Source of the DNA: DASTQL01 sp035761805
Lineage (GTDB): Bacteria; Actinomycetota; Actinomycetes; Jiangellales; Jiangellaceae
Length of the DNA stretch: 9,931 bases
Assembly (NCBI GenBank): GCA_035761805.1
Contig: DASTQL010000060.1
Coordinates: 1-9,931 of the forward strand
Reading direction: 5' to 3'
The position numbers were made by a program, and so were the translations under genes. Every line of letters starts with the position of its first letter. The first letter of the stretch is position 1. Positions 6,013-9,931 of this stretch are shown in pieces. The notes beneath the pieces were generated by a model, which saw nothing but the letters and a program-made list of their open reading frames with translations, was not told where the DNA came from and searched no databases.

Positions 6013-7812
6013 ATGAGCGATACCCGGGTGCTCGGCGACCGCTACGAGCTCGGTGAGGTCATCGGACGTGGCGGCATGGCCGAGGTCCGGCGAGGCCGGG
6101 ACAGCCGCCTCGGCCGCACCGTCGCCGTGAAGATGCTGCGCGTCGACCACGCCAGCGACCCGACCTTCCAGGCACGCTTCCGCCGCGAGGCCCAGTCGGC
6201 GGCCTCCCTCAACCACCGGAACATCGTGGCCGTCTACGACAGCGGCGAGGACCTGCTGGCGGGCCAGCTCGTCCCCTACATCGTCATGGAGTACGTCGAG
6301 GGGCGGACCCTCCGCGAGCTGATCAAGGACCGCGCGCGGTTCACCCCCGAGCGGGCGATCGAGATCACCGAGGGCGTCCTCGAGGCGCTGGAGTACAGCC
6401 ACCGCGCCGGGATCGTCCACCGCGACATCAAGCCGGGCAACGTCATGCTCAACACCGCCGGCGAGGTCAAGGTGATGGACTTCGGCATCGCCCGGTCGTT
6501 GGCCGACGAGGGGCTGACCCTCACCCAGACCGCGGCGGTGGTCGGCACCGCCCAGTACATCTCCCCCGAGCAGGCCCGCGGGGAGGCCGCCGACGCGCGC
6601 AGCGACCTCTACGCCGTGGGCTGCGTCCTGTACGAGCTGCTGACCGGGCGCCCGCCCTTCGTCGGCGACTCGCTCGTGTCGGTTGCCGTGTCCCACGTCC
6701 GGGAGATGCCCACCCCGCCCTCGGCGCACGACCCCTCGATCCCGCCCGACCTCGACGCCGTGGTGATGAAGGCGCTCGCCAAGGACCGTCTGGAGCGCTA
6801 CCAGAGCGCCCAGGAGATGCGGGAGGACCTGCGCCGGATCGCGGCCGGGATCCCCGTCGCCGCGGCCGCGTCCGAGGCGACCACCGCCCTCATCTCTCCG
6901 GTCGCAGCGGCCGCGCCGTACGACGACGCGACGATCATGCGTGAGGAGGTCGCGGAGGAGGAGCCACGGGGGACGCCCTGGGGCAAGCTCGCCCTCGGGG
7001 CGCTGGCCGTCCTCCTGCTGGCGGGCCTCATCGGCTACCTCGCCTTCCGCGACGACGCCCGCACGGTCCGGGTGCCGTCCCTCGTCGACCTCGGCGTGGC
7101 CGAGGCCGAGCAGCGGCTGACCGACCGTGGCCTCGAGCTCGTGATCGCGGAGGAGCGTGAGACCGACGAGGTCGAGCCGGGGATCGTGCTGGAGCAGGAC
7201 CCCGCGCCCAACACCGAGCTCGAGGAGGGTGAGTCCGTCGACGTCGTCGTCTCCGTCGGCATCGACCAGGTCGCCGTTCCGTCGGTCGTCGGCCGGGACC
7301 TCCAGGAGGCGCAGACCCTGATCACCGAGGCGGGGCTGGTCGTCGGTGACATCACCCAGGAGGCCAGCTCGCGGCCGGCGAACGAGGTGCTCTCCACCGA
7401 CCCGTCCGGGGGGACGTCGGTGGACCCGGGGACCACGGTCGACATCACCGTCTCGAGCGCCGAGGTCGAGGTCCCCGACGTCTCCGGCCTCACCCAGTCG
7501 GAGGCGGAGACCCGCCTGCGCAACGCCGGCTTCGAAGTCCAGGTCGACACCCAGGTCACCGGGGACGTCCCCGCGGGGACGGTCTTCGGCCAGGAGCCGG
7601 ATGCCGGTGCTCTGCTGGGGCAGGGCGAGACCGTGCTGATCCTGGTCGCCGAGGCGCCGCCGCCGGAACCCGAGCCCGAGCCGACGACCGAGCCGGAGCC
7701 GACCCCGACGCAGACCCCGACGGAGACACCGAGTCCCGACGGCGGCGGGGACGGCGTCGGGGACGGCGGCGGTGATGGTGACGGGGGCAACGGCGGCGGC
7801 GGTAACGGCTGA
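6013..7812 (+). CDS. pknB: PknB: PASTA-domain Ser/Thr protein kinase
   Basis: This 599-residue receptor-like kinase starts at ATG 6013 (AGGGAAGG at 5998-6005, 7 nt upstream); an adjacent in-frame GTG at 6010 is possible. The kinase domain spans about 11-275: glycine loop GRGG (18-21), K40, E59, HRD (136-138), DFG (156-158), TQT activation loop (171-173) and SPE (184-186). These positions match M. tuberculosis PknB, including the autophosphorylated T171/T173. An acidic juxtamembrane linker (280-320) precedes the membrane span (about 325-345). Three extracellular PASTA repeats follow, at about 350-416, 417-482 and 483-547, against four in the mycobacterial protein. The C-terminus is an unusual Pro/Glu/Thr (549-575) then Asp/Gly (576-599) tail. 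PASTA domains sense muropeptides or lipid II, and the kinase controls wall enzymes. PstP and the FHA proteins in this operon are its expected antagonist and readers. Confidence 0.97.
   Translation: MSDTRVLGDRYELGEVIGRGGMAEVRRGRDSRLGRTVAVKMLRVDHASDPTFQARFRREAQSAASLNHRNIVAVYDSGEDLLAGQLVPYIVMEYVEGRTLRELIKDRARFTPERAIEITEGVLEALEYSHRAGIVHRDIKPGNVMLNTAGEVKVMDFGIARSLADEGLTLTQTAAVVGTAQYISPEQARGEAADARSDLYAVGCVLYELLTGRPPFVGDSLVSVAVSHVREMPTPPSAHDPSIPPDLDAVVMKALAKDRLERYQSAQEMREDLRRIAAGIPVAAAASEATTALISPVAAAAPYDDATIMREEVAEEEPRGTPWGKLALGALAVLLLAGLIGYLAFRDDARTVRVPSLVDLGVAEAEQRLTDRGLELVIAEERETDEVEPGIVLEQDPAPNTELEEGESVDVVVSVGIDQVAVPSVVGRDLQEAQTLITEAGLVVGDITQEASSRPANEVLSTDPSGGTSVDPGTTVDITVSSAEVEVPDVSGLTQSEAETRLRNAGFEVQVDTQVTGDVPAGTVFGQEPDAGALLGQGETVLILVAEAPPPEPEPEPTTEPEPTPTQTPTETPSPDGGGDGVGDGGGDGDGGNGGGGNG
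7657..7809 (+). repeat. Low-complexity tail coding segment of pknB (PEPT then GD-rich)
   Basis: Codons 549-575 give an alternating Pro/Glu then Pro/Thr tract. Codons 576-599 give an almost pure Gly/Asp/Asn end. The segment lies beyond the last PASTA repeat, outside the membrane. The DNA is GGC/GAC-rich and prone to slippage, so strain length variation is expected. Typical PASTA kinases stop soon after the last repeat. Confidence 0.75.
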
Positions 7813-7924
7813 GCCTGGGACGCGTCGCTCCTGCGCGGCCGCCGGAAGTGTTCGGTAAGCCGTGAAGCTCGGTGTCCGCGACGCCGCGAATGCTTATTTG
7901 ATGTCGTAACGCGCGTCACGTCAG

Positions 7925-7948
7925 GTTTCGTGGCGCACGAGTGGGAAA
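7925..7948 (+). promoter_or_regulatory. Weak candidate promoter ahead of the sortase gene
   Basis: GTTT (7925-7928), a 14-nt spacer and GGGAAA (7943-7948) resemble the actinobacterial SigF/SigB pattern GTTT-N14-16-GGGTAT, with one clear mismatch in the -10. An alternative is the AT-rich patch at 7890-7910, where TTTGAT (7897-7902) could be a -10. The 236-bp gap after pknB suggests that a promoter lies here, but neither match is strong. Confidence 0.22.
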
Positions 7949-7959
7949 GACAGGGACCC

Positions 7960-8008
7960 GTGCCTCGGGGGGCACACCCGGAGGGCGTCACCGACGCGGT
8001 GACGGCCC
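7960..8008 (+). promoter_or_regulatory. Two consecutive stem-loops in the pknB-sortase gap
   Basis: The first hairpin pairs GTGCC (7960-7964) with GGCAC (7971-7975) around a 6-nt loop. The second pairs GTCACC (7987-7992) with GGTGAC (7998-8003) around GACGC. It extends by GGGC (7983-7986) pairing with GCCC (8005-8008) past one bulged G, giving a 10-bp stem. No U tract follows, so neither is a classical terminator. They could form a structured 5' leader of the sortase mRNA, or the perfect GTCACC-N5-GGTGAC palindrome could be a protein operator. No known riboswitch family was recognised. The rest of 7813-8048 shows nothing else I can support. Confidence 0.4.
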
Positions 8009-8048
8009 GAGCGTCCGACGTACCCGAGTGCCGTGAGGTCTTCCCATC

Positions 8049-8729
8049 GTGTCCAGCGCCCGACTGCGGCAGGTTGCCGCCGCTGCTGCCGTCGTGCTCG
8101 CCACCGCAGCATGCGGCAGCGGGCCGGACGACGAGCCGGGAGACCTCGGCACCCCGGTAGGGGTCGCGTCCTTGCCGGCCGACACTTCCCACGAGGGCGA
8201 CCGGGAGATCGGCCTCGTGACCGAGGAGCCGTCAGCTGCCCATCCCCCGGGCGAGCAGCCGCGGTCGGCGGCGCCCGAGCCGAGTCCGGCCGAAGCCCGG
8301 CCCATCTCGGTCACCGTGGCGGGCGCGACGACGCCGGTCGTCCCGGTGGGCGTCGACGGTGCCCGCGCGCTCGATGTCCCGAGCGACCTCGGCACCTTCG
8401 GTTGGTGGCGCGAGGGCGCCCTCGCCGGCTCGCGCGAGGGGTTCGTCGTCATCACCGGCCACGCGACGCGGGACGGACGCTCCCCCGCCAACCGCTGGTG
8501 GGAGCTGGAGCCGGGTGACGAGGTGACCGTCTCGACGGCGAAGGGTGACCTGGCCTACCGCGTCACCTCGCGCACGTCCTACCCGTACGACGACATGCCC
8601 TACGACCGCTGGTTCCCGACGTCCCGAGCGACGGGGGAACCGGCCCTCGCCCTCATCACGTGCTCCGACTTCCGCGACGGGGCGTGGCACGCCAACACCG
8701 TCGTCGAAGCGGTCCCGTTGCCGGCCTGA
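8049..8729 (+). CDS. Sortase-family (class F-like) cysteine transpeptidase, putative lipoprotein
   Basis: The 226-residue protein starts at GTG 8049, with GTGAGG about 10 nt upstream. Residues 4-22 form a signal sequence ending LATAAC, which resembles a lipobox with C22 as the lipidated residue. The -3 position is Thr instead of Leu/Val, so plain signal-peptidase processing is possible. A disordered, charged and Pro-rich spacer (23-85) leads to a sortase fold (about 86-226). There, VPVGVDGARALDVP and GWWREG are typical of class F. Catalytic candidates are H138 in ITGHATRDG and C205 in LITC. The usual class F segment after the Cys (GG..FD...G..Y..N) is shortened here to SDFRDGAWHAN, and the only nearby Arg is R209. 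Sortases attach surface proteins to peptidoglycan. Class E sortases adjoin pknB in Streptomyces, but no LPXTG-type substrate is visible here. Confidence 0.85.
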   Translation: MSSARLRQVAAAAAVVLATAACGSGPDDEPGDLGTPVGVASLPADTSHEGDREIGLVTEEPSAAHPPGEQPRSAAPEPSPAEARPISVTVAGATTPVVPVGVDGARALDVPSDLGTFGWWREGALAGSREGFVVITGHATRDGRSPANRWWELEPGDEVTVSTAKGDLAYRVTSRTSYPYDDMPYDRWFPTSRATGEPALALITCSDFRDGAWHANTVVEAVPLPA

Positions 8730-8754
8730 CCGGCGTGGGACCGGAACCACCGAA

Positions 8755-8774
8755 GCGCCCGGGCCCCCGGGTGC
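8755..8774 (+). other. Hairpin between the sortase and microprotein genes
   Basis: GCGCCCGG (8755-8762) can pair with CCGGGTGC (8767-8774), one pair being G-U, around a GCCC loop. It ends 8 nt before the microprotein ribosome site and has no U tract. It may limit read-through or protect the downstream mRNA end; functional evidence is lacking. Confidence 0.35.
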
Positions 8775-8782
8775 CGTCCACA

Positions 8783-8790
8783 GAGAGGAG
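8783..8790 (+). promoter_or_regulatory. Strong ribosome binding site of the 54-codon gene
   Basis: GAGAGGAG lies 6 nt before ATG 8797. Its quality is the main evidence that this very short reading frame is translated, and probably at a high level. Confidence 0.8.
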
Positions 8791-8796
8791 AACGAC

Positions 8797-8961
8797 ATGT
8801 ACTCCGACACCGCTGCCGTCGCCGCCGTCCCCGCCGGGGCCGCCGGTGCGGCGCTGTTCGCGCCGACGCAGGTCGCCATCGGCCTGGTCATCGTCGCCGT
8901 CGCCACGGCGCTGCTCGCCGCCCTCATGGGCATGCGGGCCGCCCGCGTCTCCGCCAAGTGA
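8797..8961 (+). CDS. 54-residue single-span membrane microprotein, function unknown
   Basis: The reading frame from ATG 8797 has an excellent Shine-Dalgarno site. The predicted peptide has an Ala/Gly/Pro-rich N-terminal part without positive charge (1-25), one hydrophobic span (about 26-46) and a basic C-terminus (RAARVSAK). By the positive-inside rule the N-terminus should be outside and the C-terminus inside. I do not recognise the family. It sits between a sortase and a processive GT2 glycosyltransferase. It could be a small accessory subunit of that synthase, as short membrane partners such as IcaD or PgaD are for poly-N-acetylglucosamine synthases, although no sequence likeness to those is claimed. 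The span plus basic tail also resembles a sortase sorting signal, but there is no LPXTG-like motif (the nearest text is LFAPTQ). Confidence 0.75.
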   Translation: MYSDTAAVAAVPAGAAGAALFAPTQVAIGLVIVAVATALLAALMGMRAARVSAK

Positions 8962-8967
8962 AGTCGG

Positions 8968-8996
8968 TGCCCCGCCCGTCCTCTGCGGGCGGGGCA
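8968..8996 (+). terminator. Strong GC hairpin, probable terminator or attenuator
   Basis: TGCCCCGCCCG (8968-8978) pairs perfectly with CGGGCGGGGCA (8986-8996) around a 7-nt loop, an 11-bp stem that starts 6 nt after the microprotein stop codon. The 3' flank is TCCCCCTTCT, so the U tract is poor, which is common in actinobacterial terminators. It lies between the microprotein and the GT2 gene, only 27 bp before the GT2 start. It may therefore lower, not abolish, expression of the glycosyltransferase. Confidence 0.65.
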
Positions 8997-9023
8997 TCCC
9001 CCTTCTCCCCCGGAAGGTTCCCC

Positions 9024-9931
9024 GTGTTCCCTGTCGCCGTCGCCCTGGTGCTGACGTCCCTGCTGTACCTGGGGCTGGTCCTGGCCAAGAGCCGCCGGCC
9101 AGTCCCTGTCCCCGCGCAAGGCGCGGGCGACCTGCTGTTCGTGATCGTCGTGCCGTGCCTGGACGAGGAGATCGTCATCGGCGACACCCTGGCGGCGCTC
9201 GACGCACTGCCGGAGGACCGCGTCCGCATCATCGTCGTCGACGACGACTCTGCCGACGCCACGTCGTCGATCGCGCAGCGGTTCGCCCCCCGCGTCGAGC
9301 TGCTGCAGCGCCGCCGCCCGCGCGCGCAGCTGGGCAAGGGTGATGCTCTCAACCAGGCCTACCAGCACGTGCTGGCGACGGCCGACCGGCCGCTCGACCG
9401 CATCGTCTTCGGCGTGGTCGACGCCGACGGCCGGATCGACCGACGCGCCCTGGACGTGGGGGACCGCTACTTCTCCGAGAGCGACGTCGGCGGCCTGCAA
9501 TTCGCCATCTCGATCCGCAACCGCGCGTCCAACCTGCTGGCGCGGATGCAGGACTTCGAGTTCCTCGGTTTCGCTCCCGTGCTGCTCACCGCTCGGGAGC
9601 ACTTCGGGTCCGTGCCGCTCGGCGGCTGCGGCCAGTTCGTCCGGCTCTCCGAGCTGACGAGGACGGGGTCCGCGCCGTGGACGGACTCGCTCACCGAGGA
9701 CCTCGACCTGGGCGTCCGGCTGCTCCTCGAGGGCTCCCGGGTCCGCTTCACGGCCCTGGCCACGGTGGAGCAGCAGGGCCTGACAGAGATCCGTCCGCTG
9801 GTGCGCCAGCGGACCCGTTGGGTCCAGGGCCACTTCCAGGCCTGGTCGCTGATCCCCGCTGTCTGGCGCTCCCGGGTCCCCAACCGCACCTTCGGCGACC
9901 TCGTCTACATGCTCCTGTCTCCGGGCTTCAT
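9024..9931 (+). CDS. Processive family 2 glycosyltransferase (partial, runs off the window)
   Basis: The frame is open from GTG 9024 (GGAAGG at 9012-9017, 6 nt upstream) to the window end: 302 codons plus 2 bases, with the C-terminus missing. Residues 2-21 form a membrane span. A GT-A/GT2 catalytic domain follows: VVPCLDEE (42-49), VVDDDSAD (71-78), the DxD-like VDADG (132-136), GGCGQFVR (200-207), TEDLD (224-228) and QRTRW (262-266). The D,D,TED and QxxRW set is the signature of membrane synthases that polymerise and export polysaccharide, such as cellulose, hyaluronan or poly-N-acetylglucosamine synthases. Hydrophobic sequence resumes near 290-302, fitting the C-terminal membrane domain. 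The sugar cannot be told from these motifs. Position after the sortase and membrane microprotein suggests a surface polysaccharide function, separated from them by the hairpin at 8968-8996. Confidence 0.9.
   Translation, partial: MFPVAVALVLTSLLYLGLVLAKSRRPVPVPAQGAGDLLFVIVVPCLDEEIVIGDTLAALDALPEDRVRIIVVDDDSADATSSIAQRFAPRVELLQRRRPRAQLGKGDALNQAYQHVLATADRPLDRIVFGVVDADGRIDRRALDVGDRYFSESDVGGLQFAISIRNRASNLLARMQDFEFLGFAPVLLTAREHFGSVPLGGCGQFVRLSELTRTGSAPWTDSLTEDLDLGVRLLLEGSRVRFTALATVEQQGLTEIRPLVRQRTRWVQGHFQAWSLIPAVWRSRVPNRTFGDLVYMLLSPGF

Noticed and set aside
7738..7809. RTX-like calcium-binding repeats in the Gly/Asp tail of PknB
   Set aside because: There is no nonapeptide GGxGxDxxx periodicity; it is simple Gly/Asp low complexity.
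7906..7920. MtrA-type direct repeat (GTAAC and GTCAC) before the sortase
   Set aside because: The two pentamers are close but the spacing and flanks do not clearly match what I know of the motif; a chance match is likely in this short stretch.
7930..8160. 76-codon plus-strand frame overlapping the sortase start
   Set aside because: It has no good ribosome site, overlaps the hairpins and the sortase signal peptide, and reads as Arg/Pro-rich out-of-frame text.
8857..8934. Microprotein as a classical LPXTG sortase substrate
   Set aside because: The span and basic tail fit, but LFAPTQ is not an LPXTG, LAXTG or NPQTN motif, and the mature N-terminal part would be only about 20 residues.
8232..9833. 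533-codon minus-strand frame opposite the sortase, microprotein and GT2
   Set aside because: The plus strand carries sortase and GT2 motifs across the same bases. The antisense product is low-complexity Arg/Gly/Ala-rich with no domain.

Overview
The window is high-GC actinobacterial DNA. The gene order, the GTG/TTG start codons and the purine-rich Shine-Dalgarno sites all fit Actinomycetota. The short FhaA linker, the FhaB N-terminus and the absence of pknA suggest a Nocardioides-like (Propionibacteriales) genome, but this lineage is an inference. The last 35 codons of neighbouring genes and both termini of the contig cannot be judged from here.

Layout. Bases 1-95 hold no feature I can support. 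A tRNA-Leu(CAG) lies on the minus strand at 96-179. A divergent intergenic region follows (180-394) with short tandem repeats and a candidate promoter for the plus-strand genes. Then comes the conserved actinobacterial growth and division cluster, all on the plus strand: fhaA (395-1111), fhaB (1125-1586), pstP (1595-3121), rodA (3118-4506), pbpA (4503-5948) and pknB (6013-7812). The genes are separated by 61 bp at most and two junctions are GTGA overlaps, so this reads as one operon. It encodes a PASTA Ser/Thr kinase (PknB), its PP2C phosphatase (PstP), two phosphothreonine-binding FHA proteins, and a SEDS glycosyltransferase with its class B transpeptidase partner: a cell-wall synthesis machine plus its phospho-signalling control. 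The pknA gene seen between pbpA and pknB in mycobacteria is absent, as in streptomycetes.

A 236-bp non-coding gap (7813-8048) with two stem-loops separates the operon from a second, less ordinary group. This group is a class F-like sortase with a lipoprotein-type signal (8049-8729), a 54-residue single-span membrane microprotein (8797-8961), a strong GC hairpin (8968-8996), and the first 302 codons of a processive GT2 glycosyltransferase with D,D,D/TED/QxxRW motifs (9024 to the window edge). This last gene is open at the right end. Sortases next to pknB are known in streptomycetes. The pairing with a tiny membrane peptide and a polysaccharide-synthase-like GT2 is the most interesting part of the window and may be a surface polysaccharide synthesis and attachment locus.

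The phosphatase and the kinase each carry a long Pro/Thr-rich extracytoplasmic tail, a parallel worth checking. No mobile element, CRISPR array, phage gene or origin was seen.
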